This document shows, piece after piece, positions 22,783 to 34,964 of a stretch of 64,000 nucleotides of DNA. Every line of letters begins with the position of its first letter. The stretch's first letter is position 1. The notes beneath the pieces were generated by a model. The model was not told the DNA's origin. It did not search any database and was given only the letters and a program-made list of their open reading frames with translations. The position numbers and the translations under genes were made by a program. Origin of the DNA: Diospyros lotus (taxonomy: Eukaryota > Streptophyta > Magnoliopsida > Ericales > Ebenaceae); the NCBI RefSeq assembly GCF_014633365.1, contig NC_068344.1:6213327-6277326 (forward strand). Direction: 5' to 3'.

Positions 22783-24216
22783 TTTAAAATGTCCTGCATA
22801 AATAAATAAATGATTGTTAGATTGATTTATCTTTCAAAAATCCATTTAGTTTCGGTCTCAAACCAAATGGTACCTCCCACTCAATTTTTTGAATCCCACA
22901 CTTCCTATGGTGGTAAACGCAAATCCCCGAGAGGACTTGTGGCGGGTGATCGAGTTCTCTCCTACATGAATATATCTCAACACTTTGGTGGTATGTTGGG
23001 ATACCCACATATTTGAGTAGGAAACTCTTGCCTATCATATCTCATGTGAGGTTCAATCCACTAACCCATATGGCACCTATTCCTTAATGATTTGGTGGTA
23101 TGTTGGAGAGTGACATACATAGATAAGACCCACCATCTCAGCCAGCGATCCACTTGAAACATCTATGACCTCAACACTTGGGTGGTATGTTGGCCATATC
23201 TGTGTGGGGTAACTAGCAACATCTCATGCTTAGATAGGAAATTCAATCAACCCTTATGGAATGCACCCTCAATGCTTTGGTGGTATGTTGGGTACACCCC
23301 AATTGGGAGATGAATTCCTACGACGGTGGAGGGTCATGACAAATCTTATTTATTGTATCTAATATTTTACACGTTTGGGAAGATTTTGGTCTTTATTTTA
23401 AAGGTCTAACTTTGCACATGCATTTAAGTTTTTCATTTATGTATCTCATACACAAATAAACTTCATGCATTCAAAATAAATTCATAATCTATTTTTCGGA
23501 GAGTTTTTGCTTTGAGTATGCATTTAAGTTTTCCCTTTATGTATATCATACACAAATAAACTCATGCATTCAAAAATTCATAATTCATACAAACTGGGGT
23601 GATCATGGACTTTTGCTAATTGATTAAATCTGAGCCTCAAAAGCGGGCAACACCCATCTCATGGGAAAAATCCTTCATGGACTTCTTGCTCCTTTGCGTC
23701 ACCAACTCTTGATGGATTATTCATTTTACAAGAAATTTGTACTATACACTTTTCCTACTAAAATGAAAATTACAAGGAGACTTATGTCTCATTATATTCC
23801 CCAAAAACAGAATGAAAATTAATATTTACAGACCATTGACTACCTGTAACATTCATCCATTCATTCACACATCCACACAATCACATTGTGCAAGTCCATG
23901 ATCGCCCTCTTAATTCAATCTCATTGAATATTATGGCGATTTTTAATTAATAATCTTGTTCATGTGATATGCATCATGTTTCAGGTCATTGATATCTCAT
24001 ATCATGAGCTCAAATCGATTTTTAAGTTATATCAATCATATTGCATCAAAATAGAAATTGAATAGCCCAAAATCACAAAATTTGTGAAGGAACTGTCAAC
24101 AGTTTCAAGGAAACTATCGATAGTTAGATGCTGTAACTTCAAAAAACAATTAGCAGACATACCCAAAAATCATGCAAATCACAAAAACAAATGCATAAGA
24201 CATGGAAATGAGCCAA
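22783..24216 (-). other. Copia II untranslated leader with repeated 16-bp motif
   Basis: About 1.4 kb between PBS and gag with no coding sequence. Four near-identical copies of TTTGGTGGTATGTTGG (plus-strand sense) lie at 22984, 23091, 23178 and 23276, about 90-107 bp apart, each in a similar context (element sense: ACCACCAAA then TGAGG). An AACTGTCAACAGTTTC and an AACTATCGATAGTT motif lie at 24090-24127, just inside the PBS. Confidence 0.7.
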
Positions 24217-24229
24217 GGATTTGATACCA
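24217..24229 (-). other. Primer-binding site of Copia II
   Basis: On the minus strand TGGTATCAAATCC, a variant of the initiator-tRNA-Met site TGGTATCAGAGCC used by plant Copia elements, one base inside the LTR end at 24231. Confidence 0.8.
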
Positions 24230-24230
24230 C

Positions 24231-25806
24231 TGATGAGGAACGCCATTACGAGGTGTACCAATGCAAGTGTTTAAGCCATTTTGAAAAATATTTTTCGAAA
24301 ACATCAAACATAGCAGCGGAAACAATATCGAAAAACACCTTGCAAGACCCGTTTCCAATGTCCATATGCAAATTGAAACCAAACCATCCCATAGGGGGTT
24401 TAGTTATTTTACCTCTCAACTATTGAAGGCCAATGTAAGGTTGAAATCCACTCAAGGCAGTAACTCTTGCTCCAAGAAATTGCTCTTGAATCTCCTTTTG
24501 GTTAGACCGAATCGTCCCCAAAAACTACGAAAGGGCCTTTCAAGTCCATGCTCTAGTGAACGGTCGAACCCACCTATCTCTCCTTATGCTAGACAGAGAG
24601 AATGTGGGAGATTATAGGCTGAAACGAAATGGGTTCAAAGAAGAGGAACTCTCAAGATTGATAGTCTCACTATCAATAGCTATGAGAGAAATAAGAGGAG
24701 CAATAGGGATGGGAGCTAGGATGATTAGTTTCGTGCACTGAAATAGAGAGAAAAACGAGCCTAGGGTTGAGAGAAAATCTCACACAAAAGGCTAGGCAAA
24801 AAGGCTCTCTCATTTTTCTATTCCATTCCTTTTATATTCAAAAGCACACAAACCCTAGCTTCCCAAATTCTCCAAATCGGACAAAAGACATGGAGGACGA
24901 GCTTGGGAAGAAGGAGGAGACCACAAGGACACACGCCATCCTTCCCTCGTTCTCCCTTGCGATGTTCCCTAACTTTTTCGTTACACAAAATGATAAACGA
25001 AGGGGCCTATCAATAAAGGGATCTATAGAAACTGTCGACAATTCCTTTGAAACTATTGACAATTTTGGCCCTTATTTCCAAACTTTGGATTATTGCATCT
25101 AGGCCCATTATTAACTCTTAATAACACTTTTCACTATCTCATAATTATGATAGTAAGGCCCCCGTTAACTCTTAACATCATGCCCATCAACTCTTGATGA
25201 TTGCTCCTCAATTATTAATCATTTAAACCCCATCCCATTAACTCTTAATGACGGTTTCAACCTTAATCACTTAGTTAACCATCACACCTGGATATGCATG
25301 TGACTTTTTAGGTTCACAACTAAGTAGCAATCAGGACATGTTAACAACTTTGAAGCCTACCAAACACCTTTGGTCTACAACGAGGATCTTTCCATCTCCT
25401 CGATGTACCCCGAAAGACCCTAAGTGACAACTAGCATTATGTCAGGATAATCCTACCAGTAATGAAGTCTTACTCAGAATAGAACCTATTTGGGCTTTTG
25501 ATTCCCATGTACTTTAATCCCTCTATCAGTTGTCATCCTGATCGAGTGAGAGTCATGGACTGATCAAACTCACTAACTCGATGACTATGCCAAAATCAGT
25601 GTGGTGAGATTGAGATGACACATCGGAACTCTTTCCGATATTGGAACACTTTCCAATAAAGTGTACCCTGGCCAGGGGTTTCTACAATTAAGATCACCAC
25701 CCGCATATGTTCAGCTCATGTCGGAGGTTGATGGATCCCATTAGCAATCACCTACCTCCATATGCCACTACACAGGGACCACATAGTACATCTCCCACCT
25801 GTTAAC
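24231..25806 (-). mobile_element. 5' LTR of Copia II, truncated
   Basis: Ends CTCATCA (minus) at 24231 next to the PBS, and matches the solo copy at 56688-58871 in reverse from its end inward. The first 570 or so bases of the LTR, including the TGTTAGTG start, are missing: at about 25806 the sequence switches to Copia I LTR. Motifs AACTGTCGACAATT and AACTATTGACAATT lie at 25025-25065, TTAACTCTTAA units at 25100-25250. Confidence 0.85.
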
Positions 25807-25808
25807 CA

Positions 25809-25849
25809 AAGAAGTCATTCTATTTAATTCGATAAGAAGTCATTCTATT
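25809..25849. repeat. 16-bp direct duplication at LTR-LTR junction
   Basis: AAGAAGTCATTCTATT occurs at 25809-25824 and again at 25834-25849. Only the second copy is in the place expected from the 3' LTR. The first sits at the breakpoint between the two truncated LTRs. Confidence 0.7.
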
Positions 25850-26140
25850 AATTTCTTGTTATTATTATAATAACCAGATGAAACTAGATAAAAGTCTATA
25901 TGATGTATACTGTGATTAATCTATAAAGATGTGAGATGATGCATCACAGTTTCTCGACATCATTAAATGTCCCAAGTGGTAGCAATGTCAAGAATGGACA
26001 TTGACAATTGCGGTATGACTTTTATGTGCTATGTTTTTGCTATGTGATAGCAATGGGGGTCTCACACCTATAGGCATGGGGATGCCTAGAGAAGTACATA
26101 GGTGACCAATGTTGGAGAATGTGTCACTGGACATGACTCG

Positions 26141-27896
26141 TGTAACACCCCACTTTTTCAAATACGCAATAACTTGAAATATAATTAAGATATCACCTAT
26201 GGGCGTTATGAAAACCCTTACCAATGGAAGCATTGGAACGAACCTGAAAGCTTAACCAAAGCTAAACAAAGGGGCTTCCACTAGATTTTCTTTACAAGTA
26301 CAAGAAATGCTCATGACTTCCAACATTCCAAAAATGACTCAACATATCATTATAGGTACAGATGTAGGACACCCACATACACAAACCTCTTACAACCCTG
26401 AGTACCCTAGCTGCTATTCACAATACATTACTTAGGTTACAAGGGTACATAGTGAAACCAAAATCCCAAAGCTAGCGAAGCTCCAACTCCTTACCCACGC
26501 TTTGATCTGGAACCTGAAACACTTGATACTTCTGATAAAGCTGGGATGTTGAATGTTCCAGGGGTATAAAACACCCAAGTTAGATAATTACATCTAAGTG
26601 AGTGACTCAGAAAAGGAAAGTACATGCGTGCAAATGCAATAATGCTATTATGAAATCCACCCTTGTGGTAGCAATGTCAGGGTGTTGCAATTAGCCTCGC
26701 GGTCATCATAGTCACCCCTGGCTCACCGCAAGAGCACGAGTTCTTCCATGATGGCCCAACAACTAGCCACAGTCACCAACACAAACATGATATATGACAA
26801 AGCAGAAGGAATATGCATAGCCAAGGAAAAATATGACATGTAAGCCACAAAGGCATGATATGCAAGCCAACATCCACACACAAGTGAAGCAACAAATGCT
26901 CAAAGTGTCACAAAACATGCAGGAATCACTCACCTTGATCGTTTCCCCTTCAATAGCATTGTTCACAGCCTGGTTTCAAGCACTAGGGGTTGTTTCTGCA
27001 GAAATCATGTATTTCAGTGAACCAAACTTTAAATAATTTTACATGAGGTTGTAGATAATTAAAATAGGAAAATTATGGTAAAAATTTCAGGTCAAACGGA
27101 GGCTGGACACGCCCCTGGAAGAGTGGCCATGCGCCACTCCTTGTTACAGATTCTACAACCTAAAATTAAAAATGCTATAACTTGTTCATTTTTGCTCCGA
27201 TTCGCTCTCCGTTTGAACCTACAGACTCCTCTTTTTGTGATCTATGACCCTACAGAAAGAAAATCTACTTATATCTTTGATTTCCCAAAAGTGTTTTCTG
27301 ATTTCCGATGAGGTATCTTTACCCTTCCTCTTCTTTGCTTTCCTTGATTACTTTTTTCTCCTTGTCGCACTTGTTCACTTGCTATATTTTAGCTTCACGT
27401 GGGTCTCTCCCCCTCCCCTTTATATAGTCTCCCAAGACCCCAAATCACAAGATATCTCTTATCCTTTAAGTCACCCCATTTTTCTTCCCAAGCCATCATT
27501 ACAACCCTTGAATTATCCCTTTGATTTTATCTTCCAATTCAAGTTTTCATTTCCTTCCAATCCCAAGCCTCCAAATCTCACCTTCACGTGACTTCTAGGA
27601 TAAGAACCCATTATGGCCATTATCTTTTCTTTTCCAAGCCAATCTTATTCTTCCAAGTCATGCCACCTTAAGACTTTTGGGGTAAAATTCATAATTACAA
27701 TCATTCCTTCATAAGACTTTAGGGTAAAGTTCCCAAATCCAATCCTATTTCTCCAAGTCATGTCTTCTAGGATAAGGAATCATCATTACAATCATTCCCA
27801 TATTATGTTAACGCCCTGAATCAAAATACCATTCATTTTTCTACTATAATTTCCATTACAACATCCAAGCTTTATATCAAGTTTCGGGGTATTACA
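26141..27896 (-). mobile_element. Gypsy solo LTR nested in Copia I 5' LTR
   Basis: TGTAACACCCCACTTTTT at one end and GGGGTATTACA at the other, 1756 bp. Flanks are ACTCG (26136-26140) and ACTCA (27897-27901), a 5-bp duplication with one change; the solo Copia I LTR at 46.7 kb shows the uninterrupted target. It is the reverse complement of the family at 42803-44810, which fixes its orientation; a TATA box reads on the minus strand near 27416-27425 (plus CTTTATATAG). Confidence 0.92.
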
Positions 27897-29259
27897 ACTC
27901 ACCATGAGAATCCATTTTGGATATATGTTGATGGAATTCTCATACGAGATGGGTGTAACTAATACTTGGACCTGAGGTTGTCACAATCATCTCATAAGAA
28001 GATCGGTATGCTTTGACATCGTTTCGATGGGCTTTGATAAAGTTTGCACGTGGGTGATCGTTGGGGATATCGTGAGGCTTATGGAGATGGGTGCATAACC
28101 AAGATGGGACTTGTCTATCCCTTAATAGAGGATGATGTATCTAAGGCGCCTTTAATGGATATTCATTTTTAATCCATGGCCATGGTGAAAGAGATCAATA
28201 AAGAGTTATTGATTCACTTTCTATTAAGTGAGGATATCCGAAAGACCGAAGAAAAACTCGTGTGATCGTAATCAAGCAACACATCGTCAAACTTGAGATC
28301 ACATAAGATACATTGACGAGATGATCGAATTACACGATAACCATGCTCATGAAAGGTTATTTGAGGATTATGAATCCTTCTGAATAATTGGGTAGGCCTG
28401 ATGCCTTGCTAGAGGCCAATCTTGTCTTATGTGTTCATATCGACACATTGCTAACATATTCAAAAGTCTAGTGAGTCATATGCAAAATGTACGATCCTTG
28501 GCATAAACTAGGAGAGCGGATGTATGGTTAAGTGGGACACTTCGGCAAGAAGTTGTGTCTTCGTAGGTTCTCACAGAAAAAGAACAAGCATATGTCATGA
28601 CATTGATATGACGATGGGTCATCATAAAGGAAAGAGTTTCAAAAAATGACAATTGATTAAATTAGAAAGAAGTTTCTAATTTAATAATTTAGGATTAAGT
28701 TAATACTTAAACTACATAAAGTATTTGGGCTAAATATTAAATTAAGTATTATGTTTGGGCTTAAATTAGATTTGGGCCAAATATTTTATTTAAACTTATA
28801 ATTGGATTTGGGCTATTTAATTAAATTTCTAGTTGGACTAGAATAAATCCATTTAATTAAGTTCCTAGTTGAACTAGGATAATTGGGCCAACCTAATCCA
28901 TTATGGTTTAAGAAACCTTATGAGGCTTCTCTATAAACACCCCTTTAAGGGTTGCCCAAATGGTTTTCAAGAGTTGAAGAATCATTCTTTTTGTCCATAC
29001 ACAAGCCGAAAAAGGAGAAGGAGCTAGCACTCACATTCCGCTCTCCTCGTCAACGAACACATGCCGCGTATCATGAGTTAGAAGCCAGACACTTGGATGA
29101 CTCGAATCCATGAATGACTTGAAAATTGAAAGGTTAGATTTATTTTATTATGTATGTGATTGTTTGATTTCAACGTTGATCAAATCATCGAGATCGGGGT
29201 AAGGTTGAAAATTTTTGAACTACGCTGCTTGCTCCGTAACGATCTTTCTAAACTTTCAA

Positions 29260-29272
29260 TGGTATCAGAGCC
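29260..29272 (+). other. Primer-binding site of Copia I
   Basis: TGGTATCAGAGCC, the exact plant Copia site complementary to the 3' end of initiator tRNA-Met, one base after the LTR end. Confidence 0.93.
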
Positions 29273-31207
29273 ATCGTCGAAAATTTTCAATTCCTTACGT
29301 GCGGATTCGATTATGTTAATATTTTTTTGAAATTAATAAATATTATTGTGTTTTTATTTTTGGATTGCAAAACGTTTCTTGTTAAAGGGCAAAAAGGTCA
29401 TGTGTGACACGGAAATGGTGAAACGGGGATTTGGGGTGCGTACGGATGCACCGGAGGGTTGAAAGTCATAGCCACGTTGGGCTCGCGCTTACAGGGCATG
29501 ACCAGGGGTGGCCTATGTGCCTGCAGGCCCTGGCTGGGACGGTAGTGCGCATACAAGCGCGGTCGCATTCCCGCAGGCTCGACTAAGTGGGGCTGCATGT
29601 GCGTATGGTGCTAGTAGGCATAGGCAGTGACCCGCGAACCGTGCGAGGCCTTGCACAGCCACATGCGGCTCATGCGTCCTTGCTGCTCGTGTGGCCCACG
29701 GCCTGCGGGCCAGGCCTAGCCCAGGCGTGCCATGTGCGCCCCCTGTGGTATGCAGCCTGCATCTTGTGTGATAGGCCCCCTCTGCTGCCTCAGGCTATGT
29801 TTTGGCCCTTCCTTGGGATGCACGATGAGTACCCGGGTTGACCCTTCAGTGGCCAGTGCATTTCGTTCCCTCGGGTGAGGCCTGACCAAATTGTTTGGTA
29901 CTTTTTTTAGTTTGTTTTATCAAATACGTGAGTGTATGACACTTAAGAGCCGTGATAAAAATGGTCTAAGGCCGTTAATTGGGTGTTTTATTTATTATTG
30001 GGCATATAGTGCATGTTTGACATGCATTGGTTGATCTAAGGCCTATTGAGCCTCGTTAATTAGAGTAATGGATAAAGCCCAAGCCCAAATACTACTGAAA
30101 CAATTTTATTTTCTAAAATTATACAAATTTTAATTTATTAAAAATGTTTCAATGAGATTGATGCAACAATTAATTAACATAATTTGAATGAATCAATGTG
30201 ATTGATTACATGGGTGTATGGTATGGATCGAGTCAACCATTTATTTTATGTTTGGAATGAATGCTTGTAAATTTGGTTTTTGAAATAGGGCCTGTATGTC
30301 CCGCCTCTCTTATAATTTGATGTACATTCTCTTCTCATCTCTCTCCCCCTGAATGTAACTCGGGGTTTTTGATTCTATGTAATATATGTAGAATAGAATA
30401 GAGTAGTGATAGTTGTAGATTGAATGAAGAGCAAGAGATGGAGCCAAATTTAAGACAAGATTTGAAGACTAACGAAGGCTTAAAGAATGTGCTTGGGAAA
30501 TAGGTTGTGATTCTTCACCTAGATTTGACCCGCTAGCTTCCCTTCTATGCCTCAAGGGGCTAGCCGTAGTTATCCATACCATACACTGGTTCGAGTCATT
30601 TATTATGCATGATTAATTTGATTAATTGCATGTGATGACACCTAAATAAGTAAATAAATAATAAATTTCTCATTAATATTAAACCAACTTGCCTTCCATC
30701 ATTATGAGGCATTAGGTTTCTAGCTGGCACTTGATTTGTTGAGTCACTCAAGGTCAAGTGTCACCTATGATATTTGTGTGTCATGGGCCATGAGATGTCT
30801 CTGAATGATACGTCCGACTTAATTAGAAATGTGGGTTTGTTGAGTCACTCAAGGCTCACTGAGTATAGAGGCAAAGGTTGGGAGTCACATGTGATGTGTA
30901 TGACAAGGAGTTATCAACCCAATGTATCTAGGAGTTGCATGGAGATGTAATTGGTAACAAGTACCTACCTAATCGATCCTAGCACAATTTGTTGAGTCAC
31001 TCAAGGTTGTGCGAGGAGAGATGGGATCCTAGCCCACTGAAAATCTTCCAACCGAATTTCCCGAGTTACATCTTGAGGGTGCTGAACTCGTAGAAATTGG
31101 TGGGAGCAATCATAAAATGTTACTTCTTGTAATTTATGATTTCATAATTCAAAATAATTATAATAATATATCTATATTAAGTTGTTGATCTGAAATGTTT
31201 GTAAACA
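29273..31207 (+). other. Copia I leader with GC-rich island and palindromic repeats
   Basis: About 1.9 kb without coding sequence. Bases 29398-29860 are strikingly GC-rich compared with everything around. Further on, the 13-bp palindrome TTGAGTCACTCAA followed by GG occurs three times, at 30739, 30840 and 30992. Open frames in the GC-rich part have no recognisable domain and overlap on both strands, so they are not called as genes. Confidence 0.6.
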
Positions 31208-31900
31208 TGTCGATAAGATTGATACTCGAGGGCAATAATACCTTCAACGGGAATAATTTCTGTGACTGGGAGACATCTTGAGGATAGTCCTCATGTATGA
31301 TAAGATTCTCTATGCGATAGAGAGATCTCTTCTTGTGAAGCCACTAGTTGAGGAAATAGTAGCACATGAGGTCTTAACGATGCACGAGGGTGATATGATC
31401 ATTGCTTGGTGTATCATCTTAGTTGCCATAATCCTGGAGCATAGGTGGCTACATAAGAGTTATAATGCCTATGAGATCATGGCTAGGTTCAGGGATCCTC
31501 TGTTGAGAAGCATACCATGGAGATGATAGGTTTTATCGATAGGTTGTCTGAGTTGAACTTGGGTATGGATACTTACCTTGGACTTAGTGCTATAGTCCCT
31601 TCCTGACAGTTATGGAAAAGACTCTTGGAGAGTTATTATCCATACTAAGGGAGGCCGAGCCTAAAATTGATAATAAGACAAAGAAAGTGTTCTCTTAGTT
31701 AAAGGGCCCAAGGCGCATAAGGGCAAGCCTAAGAGTAAGAAAGCCAAAAGGAAGAAAAATTCTTCTATAGCGCCATCTGGAAGAGTCTAAAAGACCAAAA
31801 CCAGAAAGGGCAAAGAGGATGAAGTCTGTTTTCACTAGTAATAAATCAAGGTATAGAGTAAGAAGAGTTCTACTCAGGGCACTTCAGGTATTTATGTTAT
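31208..31900 (+). pseudogene. Copia I gag relic
   Basis: An ATG at 31208 opens MSIRLILEGNNTFNGNNFCD and W, a Copia gag start (usually LTG.NF..W), but a TGA follows within six codons. The continuation is spread over frames; one open stretch (31278-31526) has MYDKILYAIERSLL and EVLTMHEGDM, then ends before a short lysine-rich region near 31700-31800. The gag would coat the RNA in the particle; no zinc knuckle is readable. Heavily decayed. Confidence 0.7.
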
Positions 31901-31919
31901 TGGAGTTAATCTATCTACT

Positions 31920-32250
31920 TCTGATTTTTCCACATGGGTATTAGATATTGGATTTAATACTCATATTTGCACTTCTATGTAGAGGCTTAGGAGTATGAGG
32001 AGATTAATAGTGGGAAAAGTATACCCACACGTGGGAAATGGATCAAGAGTTGTTCCATTAGTTGTAGAGACCTATTTATTGACATTCCCCACAGGGCTTG
32101 TATTGGAGTTACATAACTGTTACTACAATCCTAGTTTGACTAGGAATATAATTTCTATTTCTTGTTTAGACAAGGATGGATATTCATTTTTATTTAAGAA
32201 CAATAGCTGTTCATTTTATAAAATGAGTTGTTTTATGGTAAAGAAATAGT
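31920..32250 (+). pseudogene. Copia I protease region
   Basis: Reads STWVLDIGFNTHICTSM (LDSG active site changed to LDIG), then MRRLIVGKVYPHVGNGSRVV, LELHNCYYNPSLTRNIISIS and CLDKDGYSF. This is the aspartic-protease and linker region of Copia pol. The Ser to Ile change beside the catalytic Asp and the TAG at about 31981 show it is inactive. Confidence 0.82.
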
Positions 32251-32329
32251 ACTTAATGGTTTGTATGTTCTGAATGTTGATACTCCTATCAATAACATAA
32301 TTATTAAGCGACTTAAATAAGGTGATTTA

Positions 32330-33260
32330 AATAACACTTATTTACAACATTGTCGCCTTGGCCATGTAAATGAGACTCGCATTTCCAACTTGTATAAATA
32401 TGGATATCTTAGCACATTTGATTATGAATCATATGGTGCTTGCGAATCTTGTTTGCTTGGTAAGGTGACTAATCTCTTTTTAAAGGAAAGGGAGAGAAGG
32501 CTACAGAAGTGCTAGGGTTTGTGCACACTGATGTGTGTGGGCCCATGTCCACCCAGGCTAGAGGTGGATATATCTACTTCATAATCTTTACTGATGTTAG
32601 ATCACGTTTTGGTTATGTGTATCTCATGAGACACAAATCTGAGGCTTTTGAAAAGTTCAAGGAATTTAGATTTTAAGTAGAGAAACAAACAAAGAAAAAC
32701 ATTAAAGTACTTCGATCAGATCGAGGTGGTGAATATTTGAACAATGAGTTTCTAGATCATTTGAAACATAATGGGATTCTTTCATAATGGACTCCACCTG
32801 GAACACTAGAGATGAATGGTGTGTCTGAAAAGGAGGAATATGACCTTATTGGACATGGTCCTATCCATGATGACTCGCACTGAACTCCTCACTTCATTGG
32901 GATTTGCACTCCTTATCACGATCTTTGTTTTGAACAGGGTTCCAAGTAAGTTAGTTACTCAGACTCCATATGAGATATGGAAAAGAAATAAGCCAAATCT
33001 GTCTTTCCTTAAGATTTAGGGTTGTAAAGCTTATGTCAAGCGTGTTGATAGTAATAAGCTAGAACCCAAATTGACAAGATGTTTGTTTGTGGGATATCCA
33101 AATGAAACAAATGGATATTACTTTTACCACCCATAGGAACAAAGGGTGTTTTGTTGCCAAGCATGCGGTATTCCTTGAGAAGGAATTCTTAAATACTGTG
33201 GCTAGTGGGAGGAATGTTAAGCTTGACGAGATTCAAGGTGAACCACAAACAAATACTCCT
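32330..33260 (+). pseudogene. Copia I integrase
   Basis: Order of landmarks: HCRLGHVNETRISNLYKYGY (zinc-binding GAG_pre-integrs region), ESCLLGK-like, HTDVCGPMSTQARGGYIYF with catalytic Asp, RSDRGGEYLNNEFLDHLK with catalytic Asp and flanking Glu, PGTLEMNGVSEKEEYDLIGH-like text across a frameshift, then TPYEIWKRNKPNLSFLKI and VGYPNETNGYYFYHP. It is an rve-family integrase broken by at least four stops or frameshifts. Confidence 0.88.
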
Positions 33261-33296
33261 CTCTAGGAGCCCGAGGAAGATGAGACACAAGATGTT

Positions 33297-34370
33297 GTGT
33301 CAATTCCCCAATCTTCCACACAAGGACTTCGTAGGTCAATGAGAGTTTGTCATGAGTCCAAGAGATATGGATTTCTCATCTCAACACATGGAGATGTGCT
33401 TTTAGTTGAGAATGAAAAACCAAATACCTATGAAGAAGCAATGTCAGACATTGACTCTAGGAAATGGCTTAATGCCATGAAGTCTAAAATGGATTCCATG
33501 TACACTAACCAAGTATGGACTTTAGTGGATCCTCCCGAGGGTATTAGACCCATTGGGTGTAAGTGAGTCTTTAAAAAGAAGACTGACATGGAAGGTAATG
33601 TACAAACATACAAAGCCAGGCTCACGGCCAAAGGTTTTAGTTAAAGACAAGGAATTGACTATGATGAAACCTTCTCGCCTGGGGCAATGATAAAATCCAT
33701 TCGAATTCTGCTTGTAATAGCTACCTATCATGACTATGAGATTTAGCAGATGTGTATATGACACAACCTGATGATTTTGTTATCCAAGAACACGCAGATA
33801 AGATTTGTAAGTTATAAAGAGCCAATTTTGGTCTAAAGAAATCATCTCAGAGTTGGAATCAACGTTTTGATAAAACATTCAAAGAGTTTGATTTTTCACA
33901 AAAGGAAGATGATCCTTGTGTTTACAAGAAGATTAGTGGGAGCGCGATGATCTTTTTAGTCCTATATGTAGATGATATATTGCTCATAGGAAATGATGTT
34001 CCCATGTTGCAATCAATTAAAAGGTGGCTTTTAGAAAATTTTCTCTATGATGGATTTGGGAGAAACAACCTATATTCTAGGAATAAGGATCTATAGAGAT
34101 AGATCCAAGAGGTTGCTAGCACTCTCCCAAAGCATGTACATTAACAAGATGCTAAAGAGGTTTAGCATAGAAGATTCTAGGAAGAGAAGTCTTCCCATAT
34201 CATATGGAATACATCTCTCCAAGGCCATGTGTCCAAAGAAACAAGATGAGAGAGATAGGATGAGTCGAGCACCATATGCCTCGGCTATTGGCTCGATCAT
34301 GTATGCCATGCTTTGTACGAGGCCTGATATCTTATATGCTTTGAGAATATGTAGTAGATATTAGGCTGAT
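33297..34370 (+). pseudogene. Copia I reverse transcriptase
   Basis: Starts with NTYEEAMSDIDSRKWLNAMK and NQVWTLVDPPEGIRPIGCK, where a TGA replaces the next Trp, then an ARLTAKGF-like stretch, YDETFSP-like block, VYKKISGSAMIF, LYVDDILLIGNDVPM (intact catalytic YVDD at about 33965), YILGIRIYRDRSKRLLALSQ, YASAIGSIMYAMLCTRPDIL. The stretch with the second-domain Asp (usually KTAFLNG) has been lost near 33750. Numerous stops; not functional. Confidence 0.9.
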
Positions 34371-34479
34371 CCAAGTGAGAAACACTAGATTACAGTGAAG
34401 AACATCCTTAAGTACTTAAGAAGGATTAAAGAGATGTTCTTGGCATATGGAGAAGGAGAGCTTACCGTGAAGGGGTTCA

Positions 34480-34930
34480 CGAATTCCAGTTTCTAGTTTG
34501 ACCTTGATGATTTTAAATCATAGTCAGGATTCATATTCTGCCTAAATGCCAGGGCCGTGAGTTGGAAAAGTTTCAACAAGAGATAGTGGCAGATTCAACA
34601 ATTGAACCTGAGTACATAGCAGCCTCTGAAGCAGCTTAGGAGGTTGTATGGATCCGTAAGTTCATTGATGAACTTAGAGTAGTGTCCAACATTATTGATC
34701 CAATAACAGTTATTGTGACAATGATAGAGCCATCACGTAAGCGAAGGAACCATGGTCTTATCAATGGACCAAACTTGTATTATGACATCACTATTTGATA
34801 ATGGAGATTATCAGTCGAGGTGACATATATAGAGAAAGTGTCGATGGATGACAACATCGTTGATCCCTTAACTAAACCTCTATCCCCTAGGAGAAACAAG
34901 AGAGTCATGTTCGATCATCAGGTATAAGAT
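34480..34930 (+). pseudogene. Copia I RNase H
   Basis: Fragments in shifting frames match Copia RNase H: SWKSFNK-like (near 34560), DSTIEPEYIAASEAA (near 34590), VWIRKFIDELRV, and VDDNIVDPLTKPLSPRRNKR-like text at about 34845-34890. It ends about 35 bp before the PPT, as in intact elements. Confidence 0.85.
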
Positions 34931-34953
34931 ACATAAGTGATTGGCTCTAGTTC

Positions 34954-34964
34954 AAGTGGGAGAT
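34954..34964 (+). other. Polypurine tract of Copia I
   Basis: AAGTGGGAGAT immediately before the LTR start TGTTAGTGTAGGTGC at 34965. Identical in form to the Copia II tract. Confidence 0.88.

Larger units (their letters stand above)
25807..29258 (+). mobile_element. 5' LTR of Copia I, 5'-truncated and split
   Basis: Ends AACTTTCA at 29258, one base before the PBS, and is homologous to the 3' LTR (34965-39483) and the reverse solo LTR (45214-47122). About 94 bp at the start are missing where it abuts the Copia II LTR. A Gypsy solo LTR (26141-27896) is inserted in it. A TATA box (CTATAAACACC) lies at 28932-28940, followed by the CCCTTTAAGGG palindrome. Confidence 0.88.

Noticed and set aside
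27075..27591. Plus-strand frames of 78 and 115 codons
   Set aside because: They run antisense through the nested Gypsy solo LTR, whose matching family copy at 42803-44810 lacks the same frames.
29398..29841. Possible host gene exons in the GC-rich island
   Set aside because: Open frames exist on both strands with Cys/His/Pro-rich text but no known domain, and the island sits between PBS and gag of Copia I.
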